The notes beneath the pieces were generated by a model that was given only the letters and a program-made list of their open reading frames with translations, did not search any database and was not told where the DNA came from. Position numbers and translations under genes: made by a program. Positions 10,048 through 19,936 of a DNA stretch of 64,000 nucleotides are shown here, piece after piece. Each line of letters begins with the position of its first letter. Position 1 is the stretch's first letter. The DNA is from Galeruca laticollis (Eukaryota; Arthropoda; Insecta; Coleoptera; Chrysomelidae): NCBI GenBank assembly GCA_963921935.1, contig OY998175.1, forward strand, positions 262,377,709-262,441,708, given 5' to 3'.

Positions 10048-10152
10048 TTTCCCTTGCTTAAACGTTTTTTTAAGTATCAACTCCCGCCTAATTATGTGGG
10101 TTAGGGTATTATTAATTCAATTTTCTTGTTCAGCAAAGACACCGTTTATGGC

Positions 10153-10170
10153 GAGTTTGGGCCCATAACC
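10153..10170 (-). promoter_or_regulatory. copia primer-binding site (tRNA-iMet fragment type)
   Basis: Immediately inside the 5' LTR the minus strand reads GGTTATGGGCCCAAACTC. GGTTATGGGCCC is the classical Drosophila copia primer site, complementary to an internal piece of initiator tRNA-Met. Confidence 0.85.
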
Positions 10171-10375
10171 TGTTGCTGGGGATGGCTTTATTATTGAATT
10201 CACTGGATCAGTGTTTATATAACTTTATTAATTATAATCAAATATGAAGGAGCAATAATTATTACTGATACAAAAACATAGGTACAGACAACTATGTGAC
10301 ACTTGACAAATATATGAGCTCTGCCAACTAATAATAAAGCGACTTTTAATAATTTATTACATTGGTCATTTAACA
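10171..10375 (-). repeat. copia 5' LTR
   Basis: 205 bp, TG...CA ends (TGTTAAATGACC ... CCCAGCAACA in element orientation). It matches the 3' LTR at 5900-6098. Confidence 0.9.
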
Positions 10376-10631
10376 GTATTCTTTTGAGGGGCCGAATGTT
10401 TGTCATGTTGCACAGTAATAGAATGTTCTGTATTGTTCGATCGTATTCTGGAACATTTTGGATGATTCAAAATGACTATATAAGAATTTGCGACGGCTAA
10501 GAGGGGAACTTGACAGCAGTGACGGGAGTGAGAATCAACGATTTGGCGAGAAATTGTAAACGTTTTAAGATAATTGTGAATTTTATTACTTGTTTGTGTA
10601 TAAACCATTTTAAGAAATCTATTGTATTACA
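10376..10631 (+). repeat. gypsy 5' LTR, right part
   Basis: Continues the LTR broken at 5899 and aligns with about 12435-12716. It shares the TATA-like ACTATATAAG, the GAACGATTTGGCGAGAAATT-like block and AAATAAACCAT-type end, and finishes in ATTACA. The following bases (10632 on, TTGATGTCAGGTGTGAGG) are the candidate primer site, like the one at 41645-41663. Confidence 0.75.
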
Positions 10632-10666
10632 ATTGATGTCAGGTGTGAGGTATAGAAGAAACAGGG

Positions 10667-11064
10667 ATGTCTGAAAAAAATCAAATGTACTGTTGGTTGC
10701 TGAGCTAAGAAGAGAGCTAGAAGAGCGAGAACTGGAAACCGAAGGTAACAAGACGGCTCTGCCAAAAATATTACGGGAGTATTTTTGTCAAGAAAGTATC
10801 AACCCCGAGTCAGTGGAATTCGAAGCTACATTGGAGAAGTTATGCCGTCAAATGTCGACCCAGGTGGACGAGTTAGCCAGTATTCAACAACAATTCAGTA
10901 AACAGAACAACGAGTTATCCCAGCAAATATCGATCCAGAGAGACGTGGTGAATCACTGCAAGTTTCGCTCCGACATTCGACGACGAACCCTCCGTATTGG
11001 GACCGAAGAATTTTTCTTGCATCGAGAAGACGAAACCATTGTTACAGTAACGCTGGTAGATTAG
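10667..11064 (+). pseudogene. gypsy gag with SAP-like N-terminus
   Basis: The ATG at 10667 gives MSEKNQMY, then a small frameshift leads into the open frame from 10693 (VAELRRELEERELETEGNK). That pattern (L-R-x-x-L-x-x-R-x-L-x-T-x-G-x-K) is a SAP-like motif also seen at the gag start of the gypsy element at 36475-42142. A glutamine-rich coiled-coil-like stretch follows (QQQFSKQNNELSQQ), and the frame ends at 11064. The capsid and zinc-knuckle parts are missing, so the gene is truncated by an internal deletion. Confidence 0.65.
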
Positions 11065-11093
11065 ATGGTCTGGAATAAAACAGTACACCAGCA

Positions 11094-12290
11094 ATGATAG
11101 CGCCTAACATTGACGACCTGATTCTGGGTAAGGGAATATTCATCGGCAAAACTCTTGTACTATTAACGCAAGAAGTACCAGTGCGCTCAATAAACCTGAG
11201 CGATCAGAAAGCCTCCTTTCTGAAGGGTACGAAATTGAGCACTCTAGACCCAGTTACAGCCGTGGTTCACCAGGCAACAGCCCCGGAAAAAGACAAAATA
11301 GAGCAGCAGATGGCCAACTTAGATCCATTCCTGTCTGATTTAGAAGGAAATCAAATAAGATATTTAGTCCACCGATACAACACTGTCTTTGGTGCTAAAA
11401 TAAAACTCGGAAGATGGATAGAGGAAGTGGGAGAATACGACTTCGAAATCGAGCATAGACCTGGAACAAGACACCACAATGCGGATGCCCTTTAATGGAG
11501 AGCATGCCAATTAGATTTCCGCCATTGTAGTCGTCTTTAACAGCACCAGCAGATAATTGCACAGATTAAACTAACCCCTGACAACTTGAACCAAAAGATT
11601 AAAGACCAGCAAGAAAGGGATCGTGTCCTAAAGAAGATCCGCGAATGTAAGCGAACGAATCAGCAACCAACGTGGCGCGTATCCTCTCATTTTAAAAACG
11701 TATTTGGCACAGTCAGACTCGTTGATCTTAGATGATGAACTTGTAGTGAGACTGGTCGAAAACACTGATGGAACCGAAACAAATAAACAGTTGCTAGTTC
11801 CAAGAAATACAGACCATGACCAAAAAGTATTGGGATCAACACCTTCCATACTTCCGAATCGCCATTCGATCAGATGTTAATGAATCTTCTGGTCAAAAGC
11901 CTGCAAAGGTCCTGTTAAGTAGGGAAATGAGAACCTACCATGCGACCGTAGGAAGATGGAGGATATTCACGAAATGGTGCGTACCAAGTTGCCACTAAAC
12001 AGTGACCAGATGAAGAGGTACCATGACACCCGAGTAGATCAGACCACTTATCAAGAAAGAAGGTTGGTATGGCTCTACAATCGTCGATTACGACGTGGCC
12101 TGTGCCCAAAGTACAACAGAACTGAGAGGGTCCGTACAATATCAAAAAGAAAATCGTCGATATCATATATCGGATTGTTAGAGTTCCCGGGAAAAGCATA
12201 TTGTCATCCATCATGATCGTCTGGCGCCATTCAAGGGAACCCATCCTAAAGAGGTTAGAGTTCAAAAACTTAGATTTTGAAATGGGGAAT
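11094..12290 (+). pseudogene. gypsy pol remnant: pre-RT fused to RNase H tail, plus integrase C-terminus
   Basis: The frame 11094-11495 starts as the protease-RT linker (LGKGIFIGKTLVL, VRSINLSDQKAS, LDPVTAVVHQ) and then jumps to the end of RNase H (GEYDFEIEHRPGTRHHNADAL), so the whole RT is deleted. After frame breaks, 11816-11998 gives the end of the integrase core (KYWDQHLPYFRIAIRS, NESSGQKPA). 11956-12216 gives the C-terminal domain (RLVWLYNRRLRRGLCPKY), ending near HHDRLAPF at about 12220. It is non-functional, but each piece is recognisable and in the expected order. Confidence 0.75.
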
Positions 12291-12325
12291 CCATTCCAGG
12301 AAGAATTATTTTAAGGATGGGGCAG

Positions 12326-12716
12326 TGTAACGGACCCGTTAATGATAGTGTCAAGTTAGTTAGATATTCTTCTATTCTTGATAATGAGTTCTAGATTACT
12401 TATTCTTCTGTTTCTGTTGAGCAGTTTTAAGTGAGGTATTCTTCATACCCTTCTGAGTTGTCCTATGTTAGTTAGGTTGCACATCAATAGAATGTCCTGA
12501 ATTGTCCGATCCATGATTCACGGGGACTCGAAATGTCATTCTAGAACATTCTGGGGATTGGAAATTACTATATAAGGACGTACGACGAGTGTTGCAGTTG
12601 AGGGGAGTGAAGTTGAACGATTTGGCGAGAAATTACAAACATTTTTGAGAGAATTGAAAATTGTAATATTTTTGTTTGTAAATAAACCATCCCAAGAAAA
12701 TCACTATTCTGTTACA
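12326..12716 (+). repeat. gypsy 3' LTR
   Basis: 391 bp from TGTAACGGACCC to CTGTTACA. Contains ACTATATAAGGACG (TATA-like, about 12570) and AATAAACC (polyadenylation-like, about 12681). Confidence 0.8.
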
Positions 12717-15700
12717 TGTCCTGAACCTATTTTCACATCCTCATAAGCTTTAGAGTTGTATCGAATTTGAAATTCAGCGAAAATAACAGCTTTCACAATT
12801 CAATAATGATTTTCAGTCTTTCCACATTAGGAAACAAAATATGGTGAAGTTTGTGGTACCTTCCACATTTTAGCTTGTTCAAACTCTGTACCTGGTTATG
12901 GTACCAGGAACACTTGAGATATGAGGTATTGACGGTTGAAGCTTAGCAATATCTATATTTTCATAATTTAGTGAAATGATAAGCTGTTTGTAACAACTAA
13001 GCTGAGTTATAATATCCATAGGAAGCTCCCTTTTATTTTTAAAACTAAACAATTATAAATTATACATTTCGAACAATCGTTTCAATTTCCGACGTTACAC
13101 CTCACAAAATAAGGAGATTCATTATAAATATAAAAGTATATCACATACTATAGAATGAAATTATCTCTTTGCAAATGGATCTATTAAAAAAAAGAGCGTC
13201 GAGAGCTGTAAAATTGGGTGAATCTAATTTTAATAACTACTGGATTTAAGATCACAATATGATGTTGCATATTTTATTTCGGAGGAATTTTCAATTACAG
13301 ACATATTCAAGAATTTTTCTGAGGATTTTCTGAATTATTAATTCTCTCATGAATGGACAAGTTGTTATGTGGTTAAGGATGAAATGGAAAATATTCCTCT
13401 CATACTAATTTTGTCATATCGATTCTAAAGTGAATTCTCTCTGTAATTGGAATTTTATGGTTAAAATAAGTTGAAAACATTTAATTGTGTCTTCTCTTAT
13501 AGTCCTATGAAAATGGTTAATAAATTCTTTATTGAATAAATTCAGCTTTACCTACATTCGCAGTTTATGTCTCTCCAATTTATCCAAATACTCCATTTTT
13601 CCAACTTTAGCCGCAAAATTGACATTTAATTATGCAAATGTTGAAATGAGTGGTGCCTGAAACCTCGGATATGATATTATACTAATTTCCCAATTAATAA
13701 ACTGAGATTTGAGGAATTCATAAATCACAATAAGTGCCGGGTTAGAGTTCTTTGTGGGGAGAATTGCAGAAGTGGCAAAAATTACGGAAATGTATTAATA
13801 TTGATCTACAGAAATTTCACGTTTTTCTTCTTGCAACCCGGAACTTTAATTGAATGCTGTAACTTCGTTAGAGATAGATCAGACCAGATCTCTATTCGTG
13901 TGATAAATCCAATCGGAAATCAATAAAAGAATCTGTGTAATGAACGAGACATTTACAATGAATGAATTAAGAAAAAGTTACTGCCAACTTAGATGGTCAC
14001 TGCTGGACTTGCCTTTTCTTCTCCCTTTGCCGGGAATTTCTCCTATTCTGCTAATTTTCTCTCTATTTTCAAAATTTTCACTGGAGAAAACAGAATCGTA
14101 CGTTATGTGATATATCATATAGTTTTGGATCACTTTTATAAAAACTGCTCCTATTAATAGGTGTGACAGCTTTCCATACTCTTATGCTGTTCTTATCAGT
14201 CGTCTTATTTCATATTATTGTTGTCTTTCTCAACTCTGCACATAGACTCATTCGAATTCCCCCCTCGTATTTCCTTTCTTAAGTGCTATGGGTTTCAATG
14301 GTAGGAAGGGTATCACTGCCAAATTTACTGACTCTCATCAGTTGTTTTGTAATCAGAGATACGTCCTTCAAAATATGAGAAGGCATCCATCTGTTTGTGA
14401 GATATTCCTGCTTGTTTGATGTTATTACCAATAATTTATTACCAATATTTTCTATAGGCACCGATATTATCTTTGGAGTACACTTGGGAAAGTATTGGCT
14501 TAACTAAATGAAAACTTCATCCGATATTGCCACAGAATTAAATGTCACATGAATGGAATATACAAATAGCATTTCTTGTTGTTATTGATCGTTCACTGAA
14601 TTTTGTTCCAAAAAGAGACGTGTGACTAAGTATCGACAACAGAATATTCGGTTTCTATTAAGGTATTCATGTATTTGATTCAAATTACAATGCATGGAGT
14701 GTCCGTAATGCAACAGCTTTTCGTCGAGGCTCTTTTGATATGAAATTTATTTTCCGACTGAAAAAAATATTTTTTAATTGATATAAGCTGATTCATTTCT
14801 CCTGTGTGTTCATATTTTGTTACTACTGGTGAAATGCAGCTATGACGAAGTTGCAATCGCTATCACTGCCCGCTCCTTTATAACTACTGCCATTCCTCAC
14901 TTTCACGATGATCCATTCCTGTCAACACGTGATCTATCAGATAGTCACTTCTTTAAGTGGAACTAACGGTTTTTAAATAATTCCACAATATATTGAAACC
15001 ACTTCATGTACCCAGCACATGACTTCACCATATGTAACGAGGCTATCAGTTTTCACCCAACCATTTTTTTCTGATACTTTACATCAGAAAAAAACTCGGA
15101 AAATATTTTCTAATTTCTTTAATAACAACAGTGTCATAAAACTGAATAACAACAAAAGTTTCTGGTATTAAAATACATGGTACTGCATTGTTTTTTTCAT
15201 ACATTTTCAGTCAGAACCGCAAAATTTTCGATACAATTTCAACACGCTTCAATAAAAAATTCAATAATAATTACGAACCTGTGGTATATATTAATTCTTT
15301 TCTCACGCCATTCGATATAAAAATGATGCATCTCAATTACCTACTATACTTAAATTCTTCTATTCCATATTTGTAGACAATATACGGGATTAAAGCTGTA
15401 GTACAATTTTTAAAAAAATTACCTTTAAGAAATTTGTAGTAACTACGCCTATGCAATGGAAAGACTGAAATTGTTGCAAATCGAGATAGAAGTGTTCATC
15501 TTACTATAAAAAATCCCAATGGCACAGGACCAATTGGACAGGCTCATTTCAGTAACATGTTTGCATAAAACCCAAAATAAAAAATTAGATACAAAAGTAA
15601 TAGAATGTTCTGAGATGTACAAAAAACCAAAGTAAGATTCTGGCATCAAATCAAAAACATTAGAATAAAAAAAAATTCTGGTAAATTTTTGAGTTCTCTT

Positions 15701-15977
15701 TTATAAATGTTTTAATGTACGATTTAGAAATGTTGAACTCAAAAGTTGTAGAACGTGTTAAGGTCTATGAAAAAGCTCAGTAACTTTTTTGCGTCAGATG
15801 AAAAACAAAGGATATACGATTTCTTCTCAACTTTCACAGGCCGCCATTTGTTTTTACTCGGCCGATTTGGCTCATTAACGAACTCGTCCAAGATTTTGGC
15901 CTAACCGATTTTTGTAGCATGATTGGTTTCGATCCGTCAAAAGGTACGCTCTCTATTGTGCTTACAAATTCCCTTAT

Positions 15978-15980
<3 letters not shown>
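12717..15980. other. No gene recognised (3.2 kb)
   Basis: A+T-rich DNA with only short chance ORFs. I found no TE domain, TIR or tandem repeat. It is the longest unannotated stretch and could hold old decayed elements. Confidence 0.4.

Positions 15981-16024
<44 letters not shown>
15981..16024. repeat. (TA)n microsatellite
   Basis: Uninterrupted TA run directly abutting the left TIR of the mariner-type element. Confidence 0.95.
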
Positions 16025-16028
<4 letters not shown>

Positions 16029-16459
16029 GGTGTCCCGGGACTAATGGGAAAAAAGTCAGGAGCGTATAATCTGAGCTAAAATAATGTTAGTACTTCATAT
16101 AAACTTTTACTATGTAGGCCCTCGTTTTCGAGTTATAGGCCTCCAAAGTTTTAATTTTGAATTTTATTTGTATTTTTTGTACTAGTTATTTGATCTTCAT
16201 AAAATTTACGGCAAAGCTATAATGTAAGTGTATGTTTATTTTGGTAAGGTAAACAGATTTACAGTAGTGCATTGAAGTCAGGGACGGACTACTCGCAATG
16301 GTTAGTGATCCAAAAATTTTGCAGGAATGGCACATCCTGTATGAAATTATCGAAATTCACTTCCCCACACATTAAGCTAACTAAAAGGTACTCTTGCTGG
16401 AATTCGATAAAATAAGCTGTTTGGCTAATATTTACAGTTTTATTAATGCACTACGTACC
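16025..16459 (+). repeat. Left terminal inverted repeat
   Basis: Begins ACAGGGTGTCCCGGGACTAA and ends near TTTTATTAATGCACTACGTAC. Very few mismatches to the right copy. Confidence 0.9.
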
Positions 16460-16736
16460 AGTTTTACGCATTCACCATTTTTATAAGTACACAACGAGGT
16501 AAAACTAACTTTTAATAGATGCCCAAAATTTACCTAGAGTACTACAAAAAAATAATTTAACGATAGCAGAAGATGAAAAACATTAACGTCTTATTAATTG
16601 GAAAGTTGGTAAAAACGTTTTATAAGTGTTTTTACCGTTTATCAAGTTACCATACTATTAGTTGTCAAACGTTGTGTAGAATAGTTCGTAGTCAGTACTT
16701 GTCAATAATTCATAAGTCCTTAATTTAACAGTCACA

Positions 16737-17867
16737 ATAGCAGAATTCGCTTTTATTGAGTATGCAGATAAACATCTAATGTATGGACTGGCTTCTCGAA
16801 ACTGTTTAGAGGCCAGAAGGCTTTATGAAGAACATTTTGCAAACAGAGCATTGCCAGACAGACGAATGTTTGGGCGTATTGATCTCAGGTTACGAGAAAC
16901 AGGTATGAATAAGTAAATGTAATTTTCCATGTATACAAAACAAAATTTTAAATTTTAGGAAGATTTTCGCCAGAAAAAGCTGGAGAAGGTCCAGTACAAA
17001 GCATACGTACTGTGGCAGTTGAACAAGACTTGTTAAATGCAGTTGATAATGAACCATCGAGTTTTAGAAAATTATTAAGAGAACATAACGTCTCGAAATC
17101 AGTTGTTCATCGCGTCCTAAAAGAACAGGTGTTATATCCTTTTCACATGAAAAAAGTACACCGTATGACAGTGGCTGATTATCCTGCTCGACTTGAGTAT
17201 AGCCAGTGGTTTCTGCGACAACAACAAGCAGACAACACATTTATTAGTAACGTTCTCTTTACGAACGAACCGGGTTTCACCAGAGATGGAATCATAAATT
17301 CTCATAATATGCATTTATGGGATGATGTGAATCCACATGGCATTATCCAAACTAGGATCCAGCATAGATTCATGGTTAATGTTTGGCAGGAATAGTTGGC
17401 AATAATTTGATACAGCCATACTTTATTGACGGTACTTTGACCGGTCAGAGATATTTGGAGTTTTTTGCAAAATGAGTTATGGAACCTGTTTGATGATGTG
17501 CTACTACAAACTCGTAGGAATTTATGGTTCATGCATGATGGGGCCTCCTCATTTCAGTTTAGATGTACGACAACATTTACACACAAGGCTTCCTAATAGA
17601 TGGATTGGTCGTGGAGGCCCTTTTCAATGGCCACCGCGATCAGGAGACGTTAATCCTATGGATTTCTTTCTCTAGGGTTATCTCAAAAGTAAGGTATACG
17701 CAACACCTGTGCAAACAAGGCAAGATTTAATAGACAGAATTGTGTTACATTGCAATGTTATTAGAAATAGTGTGAAATTGCTCTTTCAAGTGCAAAGAAA
17801 CAACCTTCGTAGACTTATAATGTGCGTGGAAGTGGGAGGAGCTCATATTGAACATTTATTAGAATAA
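16737..17867 (+). pseudogene. Transposase of the long-TIR mariner-type element
   Basis: Exon 1 begins at ATA (16737), where the start ATG is expected, and encodes a DUF4817-type helix-turn-helix domain (YGLASRNCLEARRLYEEHF, PDRRMFGRIDLRLRETG). A 56-base intron (16903-16958, GTATGA to TTTTAG) follows. Exon 2 continues RFSPEKAGEG. The catalytic region reads VLFTNEPGFTRDG, where relatives have TDE, so the first Asp is Asn. After a stop near 17393 and frame changes come WFMHDGAS (second Asp) and WPPRSGDVNPMDFFL (third) followed by TAG for the usual Trp, then GYLKSKVYATPVQT. The end, CVEVGGAHIEHLLE, stops at 17867. Dead from start-codon loss, active-site change, stops and frameshifts. Confidence 0.85.
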
Positions 17868-18028
17868 CGTTAGTTTTGGTTGTTGTTTAGGAATTAGTTT
17901 TAGTCTAATGTTTTATAACTTGTGTTTTTTGAGGTTTTCTTAATGGTTTAATAATGTTATGTTCGTAATTTTGATTAAAAGCAAGTAAATTCTGGACATC
18001 GTATTAATAAGTTAGTTACGTAGATTTG

Positions 18029-18466
18029 TACGTAGGGCATTAATAAAACTGTAAATATTAGCCAAACGGCTTATTTTATCGAATTCCAGCAAGAGTACCT
18101 TTTAGTTAGCCTAATGTGTGGGGAAGTGAATTTCGATAATTTCATACAGGATGTGCCATACCTGCAAAATTTTTGGATCACTAACCATTGCGAGTAGTCC
18201 GTCCCTGGCTTCAATGCACTACTGTAAATCTGTTTACCTTACCAAAATAAACATACACTTACATTATAGCTTTGCCGTAAATTTTATGAAGATCAAATAA
18301 CTAGTACAAAAAATAAAAATAAAAACCAAATTCAAAATTAAAACTTTGGAGGCCTATAACTCAAAAACGAGGGCCTGCATAGTAAAAGTTTATATGAAGT
18401 ACTAACATTATTTTGGCTCATATTATACTCTCCTAACTTTTTTCCCATTAGTCCCGGGACACCCTG

Positions 18467-18467
<1 letters not shown>
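18029..18467 (-). repeat. Right terminal inverted repeat
   Basis: Inverted copy of 16025-16459; ends GTCCCGGGACACCCTGT next to TATATAAATATA. Confidence 0.9.

Positions 18468-18526
<59 letters not shown>
18468..18526. repeat. (TA)n microsatellite
   Basis: Right-hand continuation of the TA tract; one early interruption (TATATAAATATA). Confidence 0.95.
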
Positions 18527-18530
<4 letters not shown>

Positions 18531-18640
18531 TCGGGAATAAGCCTTCTCAGGAATAAGTAAACTCTTTTTACTTTATGTTGAAAGCTTTCGAAATCTCTTT
18601 ATATCTTCATCAGTCAACTACAAAGATGTATACAACTAGT
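18527..18640 (-). mobile_element. Possible Penelope-like element 3' end
   Basis: The minus strand reads CTGATGAAGATATAAAGAG then ATTTCGAAAGCTTTC, the sort of terminus seen on Penelope-like elements and on the copies at 32070 and 51460. No coding sequence attached; similarity is short. Confidence 0.35.
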
Positions 18641-19007
18641 TAAATAGGCAAAAATATTAATTTAAATTTATTACTTACAAGTAATCGAGGTTAATCCTTA
18701 AATAATTTCTTTCCCAAAGGATACCATTGCACAGAAAACCACTCACTTCTTGATGTTTTTAAAACAATAAAATGTGTTGTCGTTTACAGCACCCAAAAAG
18801 AATGAAATGAATTTTGTCAATGAATGTTATTCTTTTTTGAAAAACAAAAAGAAGACGGCCTTGTGAAATGAAAAAGTTAGTAAATGACTCTTAACTTAAA
18901 AATTAGTTCACAACAAAAGAGGAAGTGATTAAAAACAACTGTGTTGCATGGTCATAAAAACATCAGTAGTTTTAACTAGTTCAAGCCGACTACCTTTTAC
19001 TCGCTCT

Positions 19008-19010
<3 letters not shown>
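18641..19010. other. No gene recognised
   Basis: A+T-rich spacer before the next TA tract; nothing recognised. Confidence 0.5.

Positions 19011-19074
<64 letters not shown>
19011..19074. repeat. (TA)n microsatellite
   Basis: About 32 TA units without clear interruption. Confidence 0.95.
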
Positions 19075-19078
<4 letters not shown>

Positions 19079-19103
19079 AGACCATTTGCATTTGTTAGGT
19101 CTT

Positions 19104-19144
19104 CCGGGTGCGCTCCGTCCTCCGTATACGGAGGACCTAGCGCA
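19104..19144. repeat. GC-rich palindrome
   Basis: GTCCTCCGTATACGGAGGAC (19117-19136) is a perfect 20-bp palindrome. Flanking GCGCTCC and CCTAGCGC extend it imperfectly to about 35 bp. It lies just beyond the TA tract. Confidence 0.8.
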
Positions 19145-19936
19145 TCATGTGTTGAATGGTTCATTATGTCGTACGTGATCACATGAAAAAATTTTAGATG
19201 GAAGACCTAAAACTCTTTTTCATAAAATTAGAATATTTTACTTGCGAGTTCTGACGTCTTGCAACAGGAGGGCGCTCTCTTTCGCGTATACCAATGCGTA
19301 TACTAATTTGTCATTCTACGGTGGATGGGTCCTCAACCGTATATTGAATTATACAAATCGCAGAGTATGGTTCCTCCGTAATATCGGCAACATTGTATCC
19401 GATATAATATCGTGATAATTCTCTGGTTAATAAATATATCACATAAGCATTGATTTTACTAACGGTTAGTTTTCAAAATTCACCTCGGGGATATTGTGAT
19501 TGTATTCTTACTTCACTTTTCATTATTTTCTGAGGGTCAGCTGCATAATAGTATTTTTTATATTCTTCCTAAATTTATGGATTAATACTAACTTTATTCT
19601 CTAGTTTTCAATAAGTCTTCACATTTTTTCTAAAAACTGACCGAGCCTCTACCAACAGGGCTATCTGACTATATGTGAGGATTATTCTGATATAGGTGGT
19701 ATCATGGGAATACATGTGTATTATATTTTAAATTATGCTTCAACTTTAAGCAAGTCAAACAAATGAAACTTATGGAGAAAAGAGTTCTAGTTTCAGATCA
19801 GAGTTAGTATATATTGTTACTTTTTAAATAAGGGGTGATTGTAATGTTATGTACCAATATTCATTTTTATTTTATTCTAACAGTGATAGAAAAAAGAGCG
19901 AAAAATCACCACTCGCATACAACTTTCAGGAGTACA
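19145..19936. other. No gene recognised
   Basis: Non-coding A+T-rich stretch; no repeat or domain found. Confidence 0.5.

Larger units (their letters stand above)
5900..10375 (-). mobile_element. Ty1/copia retrotransposon with both LTRs and 5-bp target duplication
   Basis: LTRs at 5900-6098 (3') and 10171-10375 (5') match at roughly nine of ten positions by eye. The 5-bp duplication GTATT flanks exactly (5895-5899 and 10376-10380). A primer site adjoins the 5' LTR and a purine tract AAGAGGGG (6099-6106) adjoins the 3' LTR. Internal order on the minus strand is gag, protease, integrase remnant, RT, RNase H. It lies inside the gypsy 5' LTR. Coding is broken by stops, frameshifts and a large pol deletion, and gag holds a further insertion (8756-9890). 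Confidence 0.9.
5476..12716 (+). mobile_element. Ty3/gypsy LTR retrotransposon, internally deleted and carrying nested insertions
   Basis: 5' LTR starts at 5476 (TGCAACCAACCCGTTAGTG) and 3' LTR at 12326 (TGTAACGGACCCGTTAATG). The 5' LTR is split by a MITE (5506-5842) and a copia element (5900-10375) and ends at 10631. Between the LTRs lie gag and a deleted pol. A purine tract (AAGGATGGGGCAG) sits immediately before the 3' LTR. Flanks 5471-5475 (AATAA) and 12717-12721 (TGTCC) differ, so no target duplication is visible. Confidence 0.75.
16025..18467. mobile_element. Mariner-type transposon with ~435-bp TIRs inside a (TA)n tract
   Basis: 2443 bp. Left TIR 16025-16459 and right TIR about 18029-18467 are near-perfect inverted copies beginning ACAGGGTGTCCCGGGACTAA. 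Both ends touch (TA)n, consistent with TA target choice. Between them lies one transposase pseudogene with an intron. Long TIRs with a DUF4817-type transposase form a recognisable insect group. Confidence 0.9.

Noticed and set aside
15188..15376. 62-codon ORF in the 12.7-16 kb gap
   Set aside because: Low-complexity A+T-driven translation without motif.
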